Source: G965195345 sp965277775
Lineage (GTDB): Bacteria; Pseudomonadota; Gammaproteobacteria; CAKMZV01
Assembly: GCA_965277775.1 (NCBI GenBank)
Contig: OZ255843.1
Coordinates: 1,488,001-1,552,000, forward strand
Length of the DNA: 64,000 bases
Reading direction: 5' to 3'
The notes beneath the pieces were generated by a model. The model worked only from the letters and a program-made list of their open reading frames with translations, ran no database searches and was not told where the DNA came from. The stretch's first letter is position 1; each line of letters starts with the position of its first letter. The translations under genes and the position numbers were made by a program. Positions 51,429-59,840 of the stretch are shown here, one piece after another.

Positions 51429-51782
51429 ATGGATAAGGTGCATAATAGAAAACGCAGAGCCACTAAGACGCGGGCTTACATTAAGAGTTCTGCTCGGCCA
51501 AGAATGAGTGTGCATAAAACACCACAACACATTTATGTGCAAATCTTCACGGCGGATCTTACAAAAGTTGTGGCTTCATGTTCAACTTTAGAAAAAGTCG
51601 TCAAAGGCAAGGTCAAGTGTACAGGTGGCATTGAAGCAGCCGTGCTCGTGGGTCAACTCATTGCAGATCGTGCTAAGAAAGCCGGTTGCTCAGAAGTGGC
51701 TTTTGATCGATCAGGTTTTAAATACCATGGCAGAGTGAGCGGCTTAGCAAATGCGGCTCGCGAGAATGGGTTGGTTTTTTAA
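51429..51782 (+). CDS. rplR: 50S ribosomal protein L18
   Basis: 117 residues. 5S rRNA-binding protein with the basic start MDKVHNRKRRATKTRAYIK and the conserved VAFDRSGFKYHGRVSGLANA. Eight bases after rplF. Confidence 0.97.
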   Translation: MDKVHNRKRRATKTRAYIKSSARPRMSVHKTPQHIYVQIFTADLTKVVASCSTLEKVVKGKVKCTGGIEAAVLVGQLIADRAKKAGCSEVAFDRSGFKYHGRVSGLANAARENGLVF

Positions 51783-51794
51783 TAAGGAATGGCA

Positions 51795-52304
51795 ATGGCA
51801 AATACAGAGATGATGGATACCGGAGACGGTTACATTGAGAAATTGGTCGGTGTAAACCGAGTTTCAAAAGTCGTTAAAGGCGGACGCATATTTTCTTTCA
51901 CAGCGCTGACCGTGGTTGGCGATGGTGCGGGGCAAATTGGCATCGGTCGTGGTAAAGCGAAAGAAGTGCCAATGGCCATTAAAAAAGCCATGCAACAAGC
52001 GCGACGTAATTTGGCGAATGTGGCACTTAAGGAAGGCACATTGCAGCACCCAGTTGTTGCGCGTCATGGTGCAGCAAAGATTTTGATGCTTCCTGCGCCA
52101 GAAGGCACAGGGGTTATTGCAGGTGGTGCCATGCGCTCAGTTTTTGAAGCGGTTGGTGTACACAATGTTGTCGCAAAATGTATTGGTTCAACCAACCCAA
52201 TTAATGTGGTCAGAGCAACAATAAAAGGTTTGGTCCATATGCACGATCCTGCCTATATTGCGGCCAAACGAGGCAAAACCGTTGAAGAACTGTTAGGCAG
52301 TTAA
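51795..52304 (+). CDS. rpsE: 30S ribosomal protein S5
   Basis: 169 residues from the ATG at 51795; a second ATG six bases upstream (51789) is possible, but the AAGGA site would then abut the start codon, while it is ideally spaced for 51795. Functions in decoding fidelity and in mRNA unwinding. LVGVNRVSKVVKGGRIFSF and GIGRGKAKEVPMAIKKAM are conserved. Confidence 0.96.
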   Translation: MANTEMMDTGDGYIEKLVGVNRVSKVVKGGRIFSFTALTVVGDGAGQIGIGRGKAKEVPMAIKKAMQQARRNLANVALKEGTLQHPVVARHGAAKILMLPAPEGTGVIAGGAMRSVFEAVGVHNVVAKCIGSTNPINVVRATIKGLVHMHDPAYIAAKRGKTVEELLGS

Positions 52305-52325
52305 TCGTAATCTAAGGATCCTATC

Positions 52326-52520
52326 ATGGTAAAAAGCAAAAAATCTACAATAAAAGTTACACTGGTTAAAAGTGTCATTGGGCGGATTGCCAAACATAGA
52401 AGCTGCGTCAAAGGCTTAGGCCTCAGTCGCTTAAACAGCACCGTTCAAGTTTTGGATACCCCTGCAAATAGAGGGATGATAAACAAAGTATCTTACCTAC
52501 TTAAAGTAGAGGAGTCGTAA
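52326..52520 (+). CDS. rpmD: 50S ribosomal protein L30
   Basis: 64 residues. Small protein typical of the bacterial L30 (TLVKSVIGRIAKHRSCVKGL and MINKVSYLLKVEE). It shares one base with rplO. A short basic N-terminal extension (MVKSKKSTIK) precedes the usual start of the fold. Confidence 0.95.
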   Translation: MVKSKKSTIKVTLVKSVIGRIAKHRSCVKGLGLSRLNSTVQVLDTPANRGMINKVSYLLKVEES

Positions 52521-52951
52521 TGCAATTAAATGACATAAGGTCTGCACCAGGTGCCAGAAAATCAGCCAAGCGCGTCGGGCGTGGTGCTGGGTCTGGTATG
52601 GGTAAGACAGCAACGCGTGGCAACAAAGGTCAAAAAGCCCGCTCAGGTGGATCCATTGCTCGAGGGTTTGAAGGTGGACAAATGCCTTTACAAATGCGTT
52701 TGCCAAAATTTGGTTTTTCTTCACGCATGAGCAAAGTCACCGCTGAGATCAGATGTTCAGAATTGGCTAAGGTTGAAGGCGAAGTGGTTAATTTAGAATC
52801 TTTGCGAAGTGCTGGGTTGATTCACAGCAACATTCGCCGTGCTCGGATCATCGCTTCTGGCGAAGTCAGCCAAGCGTATCAGATTTCAGGCATTCATGTG
52901 ACAAGTGGCGCAAAGAAAATCATTGAGAAGGCTGGAGGGTCAATAGCGTAA
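52520..52951 (+). CDS. rplO: 50S ribosomal protein L15
   Basis: 143 residues; glycine-rich basic N-terminus (KRVGRGAGSGMGKTATRGNK) threads into 23S rRNA. GFEGGQMPLQMRLPKFGF is diagnostic. One-base overlap with both rpmD and secY. Confidence 0.97.
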   Translation: MQLNDIRSAPGARKSAKRVGRGAGSGMGKTATRGNKGQKARSGGSIARGFEGGQMPLQMRLPKFGFSSRMSKVTAEIRCSELAKVEGEVVNLESLRSAGLIHSNIRRARIIASGEVSQAYQISGIHVTSGAKKIIEKAGGSIA

Positions 52952-54258
52952 TGGCAAGTCAGGGCAAACCCACAGTCTCTAGCGAATTACGCAATCGAAT
53001 CCTTTTCGTATTGGGGGCTTTTGCCGTTTATCGATTAGGCACCCACATCCCCATTCCTTTCATTGACCCTGAAGCATTGGCGACGATGTTTGAACAGCAG
53101 CGTGGCACGATCTTAGACATGTTCAATATGTTTTCTGGTGGCGCATTAGAGCGTTTGTCAATTTTTGCGCTTGGCATTATGCCGTACATCTCAGCTTCAA
53201 TTATCATGCAGTTGATGACAGCGGTTGTGCCCGCATTGGAGCAACTCAAAAAAGAAGGACAAAGTGGACAACGTACCATTACCCAATACACGCGCTATGG
53301 CACGATTGTACTGGCAACATTCCAAGGCCTTGGTGTCGCTATCGCATTAGAAGCTCAAAATGCAGGCGGTTTGCCTGTGGTCATTGATCCTGGCACCTTA
53401 TTTAAAATTACCACTGTGGTGACCTTATTAACTGGCACCGTTTTCCTCATGTGGTTGGGCGAGCAAATTACCGAAAGAGGCATTGGCAACGGCATTTCAT
53501 TGATTATCTTTGCAGGCATTGTTGCAGGACTGCCTTCAGCATTGGGTGGTACATTTGAATTGGTTCGCACCGGTGAGCTCAGCGGCATACTGTTGTTTGT
53601 ACTACTGGCACTGATCATTGCGGTGACCGCATTTGTGGTATTTGCTGAACGTGGCCAACGTCGTATTGTAGTGAACTATGCGCAAAAGCAAAGAGGCCGT
53701 AAGATGTACGGCGGACAATCCTCGCATTTGCCTTTAAAACTGAACATGGCGGGTGTTATTCCACCGATTTTTGCCTCAAGCATCATTTTGTTTCCCGCAA
53801 CATTGGGGAATTGGCTCGGCTCAGCAAATGGCATGCAGTGGCTGAAAGATTTGGCCACAACGCTCGGACCTGGTCAACCTTTGTACGTCATGTTCTATGC
53901 CATCGCCATTATATTCTTCTGCTTTTTCTATACAGCCATCGTATTTAACCCAAGAGAGACGGCTGAGAACCTTCGTCGTTCTGGGGCTTTCCTACCCGGC
54001 ATTAGACCTGGTGAGCAAACCGCCAACTACATTGATTCGGTGTTAAGCCGATTGACACTGGCTGGGTCTATTTATATTGCTGGTGTGTGCTTGCTACCAG
54101 AATTTTTGATTTTGTATTGGAATGTGCCTTTCTATTTTGGTGGTACATCTTTGCTTATCATAGTGGTGGTGGTCATGGACTTTATGACCCAGCTGCAGTC
54201 CCATATGCTTTCTGGGCAATATGATAGTTTGTTGAAAAAAGCCCAAATTTCACAATAA
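52951..54258 (+). CDS. secY: Preprotein translocase subunit SecY
   Basis: 435 residues with ten membrane segments; the channel of the Sec translocon. ISASIIMQLMTAVVPALEQL (TM2b region), GQRRIVVNYAQKQRGRKMYG (cytosolic C4 loop) and RPGEQTANYIDSVLSRLTLA are conserved. Partner SecE is encoded at 57749. rpmJ (L36), which normally follows secY in gammaproteobacteria, is missing: only 13 bases lie before rpsM. Confidence 0.98.
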   Translation: MASQGKPTVSSELRNRILFVLGAFAVYRLGTHIPIPFIDPEALATMFEQQRGTILDMFNMFSGGALERLSIFALGIMPYISASIIMQLMTAVVPALEQLKKEGQSGQRTITQYTRYGTIVLATFQGLGVAIALEAQNAGGLPVVIDPGTLFKITTVVTLLTGTVFLMWLGEQITERGIGNGISLIIFAGIVAGLPSALGGTFELVRTGELSGILLFVLLALIIAVTAFVVFAERGQRRIVVNYAQKQRGRKMYGGQSSHLPLKLNMAGVIPPIFASSIILFPATLGNWLGSANGMQWLKDLATTLGPGQPLYVMFYAIAIIFFCFFYTAIVFNPRETAENLRRSGAFLPGIRPGEQTANYIDSVLSRLTLAGSIYIAGVCLLPEFLILYWNVPFYFGGTSLLIIVVVVMDFMTQLQSHMLSGQYDSLLKKAQISQ

Positions 54259-54271
54259 AGGAGTAAGTTAT

Positions 54272-54628
54272 ATGGCGCGTATTGCAGGAATAAATGTCCC
54301 TGATAAAAAACACATAGTGATTGCGCTTCAGTCAATCTATGGCATAGGTCAGACATTGTCTCAGGACATTTGTGTCAAAGCAAAGATTGCGCCTTCTAAA
54401 AAGACCGCAGATTTGACTGAAAAACAACTTGAAGCGATTCGGAATATTTTGACCGAATATCGCGTAGAAGGTGATTTGCGACGTGAAGTCTCGATGAACA
54501 TAAAACGATTGATGGACTTGGGCACATACAGAGGCATTCGTCACAGAAGAAATCTTCCATTGCGTGGACAAAAAACCAAAAATAATGCTCGGACTTGTAA
54601 AGGACCTCGTCGTCTAATCAAGCGTTAG
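54272..54628 (+). CDS. rpsM: 30S ribosomal protein S13
   Basis: 118 residues. Head protein contacting the P-site tRNA and L5. MARIAGINVPDKKHIVIALQ and RGIRHRRNLPLRGQKTKNNA are typical. AAAGGAG lies upstream. First gene of the alpha section. Confidence 0.98.
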   Translation: MARIAGINVPDKKHIVIALQSIYGIGQTLSQDICVKAKIAPSKKTADLTEKQLEAIRNILTEYRVEGDLRREVSMNIKRLMDLGTYRGIRHRRNLPLRGQKTKNNARTCKGPRRLIKR

Positions 54629-54653
54629 TAAATTAATTAAAGAGTTAAAAGAA

Positions 54654-55046
54654 ATGGCAAAACCTAGAAAAACAGTTCGTTCTAAAAAACATCTGAGAGT
54701 GGTTGGAGAAGCAGTCGCAAATATTCAAGCAAGCTTCAACAATACCATCGTCACCATCTCTGATCCACAAGGCAATGTGCTTTGCTGGGCAACATCTGGT
54801 GGTTCAGGATTTAGAGGATCAAGAAAGAGCACCCCTTTTGCGGCGCAAATTGCGGCTGGTAAAGCAGCAGAGAGCGCAAAATCTTTTGGGGTTCAAAGTA
54901 TTGAAGTCAGAGTCAGAGGACCTGGTCCTGGCAGAGAATCTTCGGTACGAGCATTGAATGCTGCTGGATTAAAAGTGACCAGCATCACGGACGTCACACC
55001 CATGCCACACAATGGCTGTCGTCCTCCAAAGAAACGTCGTGTTTAG
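54654..55046 (+). CDS. rpsK: 30S ribosomal protein S11
   Basis: 130 residues. Platform protein close to the E-site mRNA. ANIQASFNNTIVTISDPQGN and TPMPHNGCRPPKKRRV are diagnostic. Confidence 0.98.
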   Translation: MAKPRKTVRSKKHLRVVGEAVANIQASFNNTIVTISDPQGNVLCWATSGGSGFRGSRKSTPFAAQIAAGKAAESAKSFGVQSIEVRVRGPGPGRESSVRALNAAGLKVTSITDVTPMPHNGCRPPKKRRV

Positions 55047-55062
55047 TAATAGGAAGAGATAA

Positions 55063-55683
55063 ATGGCAAGATATATTGGACCAACTTGTAAATTAGCGCG
55101 CAGAGAAGGGGCTGATTTATACCTTAAGAGTGGCATACGAACACTTGAGTCAAAATGTAAAGCGGATGTGCCCCCAGGGCAACACGGCACGACTGGTGGA
55201 CGCTTAACCGAATACGGCATGCAGTTGCGTGAAAAGCAAAAAGTCAGACGGATGTACGGAGTATTGGAAAAGCAATTTAGAAATTATTATAAAAAAGCCA
55301 GTTCAACCAAAGGTTCAACAGGTGAGAATTTACTGCAGTTTTTAGAAAGTCGCTTAGATAATGTTGTGTATCGCTGTGGTTTTGGATCAACACGGAGTGA
55401 GGCTCGGCAATTGGTGAGCCATAAAGCCATTCTGGTCAATGGATCGGTGGTAAATATTGCTTCTTTTCAGGTTAAACCGGGCGATGCCGTCAGCATACGT
55501 TTAAGTAAGCAGAACCAGCAAAGAATTAAAACGGCTTTGGAAATTGCAGAACAAAAGCCAGACGTTGCATGGGTGAACGTTGATTCCTCAAAAATGCACG
55601 CTGAATTTAAGCGGTTGCCAGATCGGTCTGAATTACCACAAGAAATCGAAGAACATCTCATCGTTGAGTTATATTCAAAGTAA
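55063..55683 (+). CDS. rpsD: 30S ribosomal protein S4
   Basis: 206 residues. Primary 16S rRNA-binding protein with the S4 RNA-binding domain (LDNVVYRCGFGSTRSEARQL). In E. coli it represses the alpha operon. Here it is followed not directly by rpoA but by an intrinsic terminator and a second inverted repeat in a 125-base gap. Confidence 0.98.
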   Translation: MARYIGPTCKLARREGADLYLKSGIRTLESKCKADVPPGQHGTTGGRLTEYGMQLREKQKVRRMYGVLEKQFRNYYKKASSTKGSTGENLLQFLESRLDNVVYRCGFGSTRSEARQLVSHKAILVNGSVVNIASFQVKPGDAVSIRLSKQNQQRIKTALEIAEQKPDVAWVNVDSSKMHAEFKRLPDRSELPQEIEEHLIVELYSK

Positions 55684-55696
55684 GTTTTAACGATTA

Positions 55697-55737
55697 ATCA
55701 GACTTTTTACCAAGGTGTAAAAAGCCTGATTTTTATT
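55697..55737 (+). terminator. Intrinsic terminator or attenuator between rpsD and rpoA
   Basis: ATCAG-A-CTTTTTAC (55697-55710) pairs with GTAAAAAG-C-CTGAT (55717-55730) around a 6-base loop, followed by TTTTATTT. A long stem with one mismatch and a T-run is a classic Rho-independent terminator on the plus strand. Confidence 0.85.
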
Positions 55738-55754
55738 TCCAATTTAATAGAATG

Positions 55755-55776
55755 GTTTGACTTGCATCGGTCAAAC
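55755..55776 (+). promoter_or_regulatory. Inverted repeat in the rpoA leader
   Basis: GTTTGAC (55755-55761) and GTCAAAC (55770-55776) form a perfect 7-bp inverted repeat around an 8-base loop, 33 bases before rpoA. It could be an operator or an RNA hairpin. A TTGACT inside it might be a -35, but no matching -10 was found. Confidence 0.45.
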
Positions 55777-55808
55777 ACATCTGAGCGGCAACAATTTTAG
55801 GAGTGATG

Positions 55809-56810
55809 ATGAAAACTAATATCGAAAATTTTTTGACCCCCGATTTTTCTCAAATAAAAATCATTGATGAATGTCGTGCCACGGTTGAACTTGAACCTCT
55901 TGAGCGGGGTTTTGGTCATACTTTAGGCAATGCCATGCGCCGTGTGCTGTTATCAGCCATTCCTGGTGCCTCAGTTGTTGGTGTGAAAATTGAAGGTGTT
56001 GAGCATGAATACTCAGCCATGGAAGGCATACAAGAAGATGTCATCGATATTTTGCTTAATCTTAAAAACATCGCGGTGATATTGCATGGCGAAGACACTC
56101 AAGAAGCAACGCTTGAAATTGAAAAAAAGGGTCCTTGCACCATTACTGCAGCTGATATACAGTTGCCACATAATGCAGACATAGCGAATCCTGATTTAGT
56201 CATTGCGCATGTCAACAAAAAAGTGACATTCAAAGCGACATTGAAAGTGACCAAGGGCATTGGCTATGAAACCGTTGCTGTACGCAAACAAAGTTTGGGT
56301 GACACGGTTGAAGTGGGCTTTTTACAAATTGATGCCATTTACAGCCCAATCAAACGGATTAACTACAGCGTTGATAATGTTCGCGTTGATCAAAGAACTG
56401 ATTTGGATAAATTGATTATCTATATCGAAACAAATGGCTCCATTACCCCCAAAGTTGCCATTTGCACAGCAGCAGACATATTGCACCGTCAATTGTCGGC
56501 ATTTGTGGATGTCAAAGCATTTGAGAAGCCGCAGAAAGAACTGATTGAGGAAGAAGTCGATCCCGTTTATTTGCGTCCCGTTGATGACTTAGAGTTGACA
56601 GTACGTTCTGCCAACTGTTTGAAGAATGCTAAAATTTCTTACATCGGCGATTTGGTTCAAAAAACCCGTGCGGATCTGTTGAGAATTTCTAACTTTGGGA
56701 AAAAATCATTAACTGAAATTGAAAAATTGCTTCAGGAACAAGGATTAGAGTTGGGCACTAAGATAGACAATTGGCCGCCCAGCAAAATTCGTGCTGTAGA
56801 GCAAATATAA
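55809..56810 (+). CDS. rpoA: RNA polymerase alpha subunit
   Basis: 333 residues from the ATG at 55809, five bases after AGGAG; GTG 55803 and ATG 55806 are alternative starts. The N-terminal dimerisation domain has LEPLERGFGHTLGNAMRRVL. The C-terminal domain, which binds UP elements and activators, has ELTVRSANCLKNAKISYIGD with the conserved Arg of the DNA-binding face. Complete. Unusually separated from rpsD by a terminator. Confidence 0.98.
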   Translation: MKTNIENFLTPDFSQIKIIDECRATVELEPLERGFGHTLGNAMRRVLLSAIPGASVVGVKIEGVEHEYSAMEGIQEDVIDILLNLKNIAVILHGEDTQEATLEIEKKGPCTITAADIQLPHNADIANPDLVIAHVNKKVTFKATLKVTKGIGYETVAVRKQSLGDTVEVGFLQIDAIYSPIKRINYSVDNVRVDQRTDLDKLIIYIETNGSITPKVAICTAADILHRQLSAFVDVKAFEKPQKELIEEEVDPVYLRPVDDLELTVRSANCLKNAKISYIGDLVQKTRADLLRISNFGKKSLTEIEKLLQEQGLELGTKIDNWPPSKIRAVEQI

Positions 56811-56841
56811 CAAAATAAATCTTACATTTAGAGGGTAAATT

Positions 56842-57501
56842 ATGCGCCATCGTTATACAGGACGTCAATTAAATCGAGACGCTTCAAGCCGTAAAGCTAT
56901 GTTTCGTAACATGATGTGCTCTATGATTGAACATGAGCAAATCCAAACAACATTACCAAAAGCTAAAGAACTCAGACGGTTTTTTGAGCCAATGGTTACT
57001 CTGGCTAAGGTTGATACGGTAGCCAATAGACGTTTGGCTTTTGATCGCTTGCGTTCTAAAGAAGCCGTTAAAAAACTGTTTGAAGAAATCGGTGTTCGTT
57101 CCAAAGATCGTTCGGGTGGGTATTTAAGAATATTGAAAGCTGGGTTCAGACGCTCAGATGCGGCGCCCATGGCTTGGGTGTCTCTGGTTGACAGAGACGA
57201 ATCTGAACTGGAACAAGCAGTGGACAATTCAATGGCCACTTCAACCAAAGGTTTAGAGAAAAAAGAGGCAGCAGTCGCTGCAACAGCGGTTGAAGAAAGC
57301 GTGGTCGAAGACGCTGTGGTTGAGGAAGTCAGTGATTCTGCGGAGCAAGCTGAAACTGAACAAGCCAGTGAGCCAGTTGAGGACACTGTGGCTGAAGAAG
57401 TCACCGAATCTGCAGACGATGTTGAGCCTGAACAAGCGGAGGAATCTACTGAAGATTCAGCTCAAACAAATGAGACTGACGAGCAAAAAGATAAAAAATA
57501 A
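56842..57501 (+). CDS. rplQ: 50S ribosomal protein L17 with a long acidic C-terminal extension
   Basis: 219 residues. Residues 1 to about 120 are a normal L17 (MRHRYTGRQLNRDASSRKAM, FRRSDAAPMAWVSL). The remaining ~99 residues are a low-complexity acidic tail rich in Glu, Ala, Val, Thr, Ser and Asp (for example VVEDAVVEEVSDSAEQAETE), ending DEQKDKK. Typical proteobacterial L17 is about 127 residues, so the tail nearly doubles the protein. The reading frame is continuous and ends at one stop, with no sign of a sequencing frameshift. Last gene of the alpha section. Confidence 0.95.
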   Translation: MRHRYTGRQLNRDASSRKAMFRNMMCSMIEHEQIQTTLPKAKELRRFFEPMVTLAKVDTVANRRLAFDRLRSKEAVKKLFEEIGVRSKDRSGGYLRILKAGFRRSDAAPMAWVSLVDRDESELEQAVDNSMATSTKGLEKKEAAVAATAVEESVVEDAVVEEVSDSAEQAETEQASEPVEDTVAEEVTESADDVEPEQAEESTEDSAQTNETDEQKDKK

Positions 57502-57589
57502 TTTGTTTTAAGTAGAGCAGCAGTCACCATCACATGACTTTTGTGTCGCGCCTAAGCCAAAATACACAAGCAAAAAAAATAAAATCAGG

Positions 57590-57595
57590 TATAAT
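57590..57595 (+). promoter_or_regulatory. -10 element upstream of tRNA-Trp
   Basis: TATAAT at 57590-57595 followed by a G+C-rich discriminator (CCCGCGCC), typical of stable-RNA promoters. The -35 region (about 57567-57572) is weak. It would drive tRNA-Trp, secE and nusG. Confidence 0.6.
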
Positions 57596-57653
57596 CCCGC
57601 GCCTGCTTAAGTATTGTGCCTTGATTCAGATTATGTCATTCAGCTTATGTGAT

Positions 57654-57730
57654 AGGGGTGTAGCTCCAATTGGTAGAGCGACGGATTCCAAATCCGAAGG
57701 TTGGGGGTTCGAGTCCCTCTACCCCTGCCA
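57654..57730 (+). tRNA. trnW: tRNA-Trp (anticodon CCA)
   Basis: Cloverleaf: acceptor AGGGGTG with TACCCCT, D-arm GCTC/GAGC, anticodon loop TTCCAAA between CGGA and TCCG, T-arm with TTCGAGT, and an encoded 3' CCA. The outermost anticodon-stem pair appears to be A-A, otherwise the structure is standard. It lies directly before secE, an arrangement common in bacteria. Confidence 0.96.
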
Positions 57731-57748
57731 AAAATTATAAAATTAAAT

Positions 57749-58120
57749 ATGGATAAACAAGCAAATCAATCAAGTTTTACCGATAAAGCCCTGCTACTCA
57801 TTGCATTAGCAATCTTAGGCGCGGGTGTTTTCGGGTTCTATGCTTATGAATCTCAAGTGGCCACATTGTGGCGCGCCTTGGCACTTATTGTGGTTGCAGG
57901 CGTCTGCATTGCCATCGTCTATCAAACTTCATTGGGTAAACGTTCTTTGATGATGGTTGGGGAGTCTCGTGCTGAAGTTAGAAAAGTGATTTGGCCAACA
58001 CGTCCTGAGGTGATTCAATTAACAATTACTGTGATCATTGCGGTCATTCTCATTGGCATCTTTTTATGGTTACTGGACACCTTGTTTTTGTGGCTAACTG
58101 AAATTATTACAAGGCGTTAA
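57749..58120 (+). CDS. secE: Preprotein translocase subunit SecE
   Basis: 123 residues from the ATG at 57749 (MDKQANQSSF); an earlier in-frame reading would start inside the tRNA. Three membrane segments, as in the E. coli long form, with the conserved cytoplasmic AEVRKVIWPTRPEVIQLT before the last. Clamps SecY. nusG follows 1 base after the stop. Confidence 0.96.
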   Translation: MDKQANQSSFTDKALLLIALAILGAGVFGFYAYESQVATLWRALALIVVAGVCIAIVYQTSLGKRSLMMVGESRAEVRKVIWPTRPEVIQLTITVIIAVILIGIFLWLLDTLFLWLTEIITRR

Positions 58121-58121
58121 T

Positions 58122-58655
58122 ATGGCAAAACAATGGTTTGTGGTTCATGCTTATTCTGGCTATGAGAAGCAAGTGGTTCGCTCAATGGAAGAACACATTG
58201 AGACCAAAGGCTTAGGACAAGAATTCGGTGAGATCTTAGTGCCAACAGAAGAAGTGATAGAAATCAGAGGCGAGCAACGTCGGACAACCACACGTAAATT
58301 CTTCCCAGGCTACATCTTAGTAGAAATGGAACTGAATGACAACACTTGGCATTTGATTAAAAATGTGCCTAAAGTGCTTGGTTTCATTGGTGGCACTTCT
58401 AATCGTCCAACGCCGATCACGCAGTCGGAAGTGGATGCTATTATGGATCGTGTTAAAGCCGGAATTGACAGTCCCAAACCCAAAGTCATGTTTGAAGCTG
58501 GCGAAGTCGTTCGAGTCGCAGATGGTCCATTTACCGATTTTGAAGCTGTGGTTGAAAACATTGACTATAACAAGAACAGAGTCAGTGTTTCTGTATTGAT
58601 ATTTGGACGTTCTACATCCGTTGAATTGGCATTTAACCAGATACAAAAAAGTTAG
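58122..58655 (+). CDS. nusG: Transcription termination/antitermination protein NusG
   Basis: 177 residues. The NGN domain begins MAKQWFVVHAYSGYEKQVVR and contains RKFFPGYILVEMELND, which binds the polymerase clamp; the C-terminal KOW domain (GEVVRVADGPFTDFEAVVEN) binds Rho or S10. Standard length. In the tRNA-Trp-secE-nusG unit. Confidence 0.98.
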   Translation: MAKQWFVVHAYSGYEKQVVRSMEEHIETKGLGQEFGEILVPTEEVIEIRGEQRRTTTRKFFPGYILVEMELNDNTWHLIKNVPKVLGFIGGTSNRPTPITQSEVDAIMDRVKAGIDSPKPKVMFEAGEVVRVADGPFTDFEAVVENIDYNKNRVSVSVLIFGRSTSVELAFNQIQKS

Positions 58656-58712
58656 ATATTATTAGTTAATGAGGAGCTTAAATGCGCGTTTGCACTCATA
58701 AGGAGAAAATTT

Positions 58713-59141
58713 ATGGCAAAGAAAGTCAAAGCATACATTAAACTGCAAGTTCCTGCTGGGAGTGCTAATCCAAGTCCGCCTGTTGGTCCGGCTTTAGGTC
58801 AGCACGGGCTCAATATTATGGATTTTTGCAAAGCGTTTAATGCAAAAACCCAAGACATGGAAAAGAATTTACCAATTCCTGTCGTTATCACCGCATTTAC
58901 AGATCGCAGTTTTGAATTTGTAACCAAAACCCCACCAGCAGCGGTTTTACTTAAAAAAGTTGCCAACGTGGCCAAAGGTTCAGGCGAGCCCAATAGAAAT
59001 AAAGTGGGCACTGTGACACAAGCGCAGTTAGAAGAAATAGCAACCATGAAAATGGCTGATTTAAATGCCAATGATATGGCAGCAGCGGTAAAAATTATTG
59101 CCGGCACAGCTGTCAGCATGGGCTTAGTGGTTGAGGGTTAA
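58713..59141 (+). CDS. rplK: 50S ribosomal protein L11
   Basis: 142 residues. Binds the GTPase-associated centre of 23S rRNA and is required for RelA activation. The Pro-rich PAGSANPSPPVGPALGQHGL segment is the thiostrepton region. AAGGAG lies before the ATG. A 19-codon frame with its own GAGGAG site (58682-58741) overlaps its start. Confidence 0.98.
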   Translation: MAKKVKAYIKLQVPAGSANPSPPVGPALGQHGLNIMDFCKAFNAKTQDMEKNLPIPVVITAFTDRSFEFVTKTPPAAVLLKKVANVAKGSGEPNRNKVGTVTQAQLEEIATMKMADLNANDMAAAVKIIAGTAVSMGLVVEG

Positions 59142-59144
59142 AAG

Positions 59145-59840
59145 ATGGCACATTCAAAACATAAAAAATTAGTACTCGACAAAGTTGAAGCTGAAAAAAC
59201 CTATGCTTTAGAAGAAGCAGTTTCCTTGTTAAAAGAATTGTCAGCCAAAAAATTCGATGAATCGGTTGATGTCGCAGTCAATCTTGGGGTTGATCCTCGT
59301 AAATCAGATCAAGTCATTCGTGGTGCAGCTGTTTTGCCTAATGGCACAGGAAAAACCGTTAGAGTGGCCGTTTTCGCCCAAGGTGATCTTGCTGAAGATG
59401 CAAAGAGTGCTGGGGCAGATGTGGTTGGTTTTGACGATTTAGCCGAAGATATAAAGGCGGGTCAATTAGATTTTGATTTGCTTATTGCCGCACCAGATGC
59501 CATGGCAACCGTTGGTAAATTGGGTAAAGTTTTAGGCCCTAAAGGCCTTATGCCCAACCCCAAAGTCGGAACGGTCACTGCAGATATTGCCGCGGCTGTT
59601 AAGAATGCCAAAGCTGGGCAGGTCCGCTTTAGAGTGGATAAAGGGGGAATCATACATTCGTCCATTGGAAAATTATCATTCAGCTCAGAGGCCTTAACAG
59701 AAAATCTGGCAACGCTTTTGACGACACTGAACAAAATCAAACCGAGTGCAGCAAAAGGCATTTATATGAAGAAGGTTACCCTATCTTCTACCATGGGTCC
59801 TGGGTTGAAAGTGGACCACACTGCGTTAAAACTAACGTAA
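59145..59840 (+). CDS. rplA: 50S ribosomal protein L1
   Basis: 231 residues. Stalk protein at the E site; in E. coli it represses rplKA translation. LGKVLGPKGLMPNPKVGTVT and FRVDKGGIIHSSIGKLSF are conserved. Three bases after rplK. Confidence 0.98.
   Translation: MAHSKHKKLVLDKVEAEKTYALEEAVSLLKELSAKKFDESVDVAVNLGVDPRKSDQVIRGAAVLPNGTGKTVRVAVFAQGDLAEDAKSAGADVVGFDDLAEDIKAGQLDFDLLIAAPDAMATVGKLGKVLGPKGLMPNPKVGTVTADIAAAVKNAKAGQVRFRVDKGGIIHSSIGKLSFSSEALTENLATLLTTLNKIKPSAAKGIYMKKVTLSSTMGPGLKVDHTALKLT

Noticed and set aside
56865..57404. 179-codon Ser/Thr-rich minus-strand frame opposite rplQ
   Set aside because: Antisense image of the Glu/Ala-rich L17 tail; long open frames opposite such low-complexity coding are expected.
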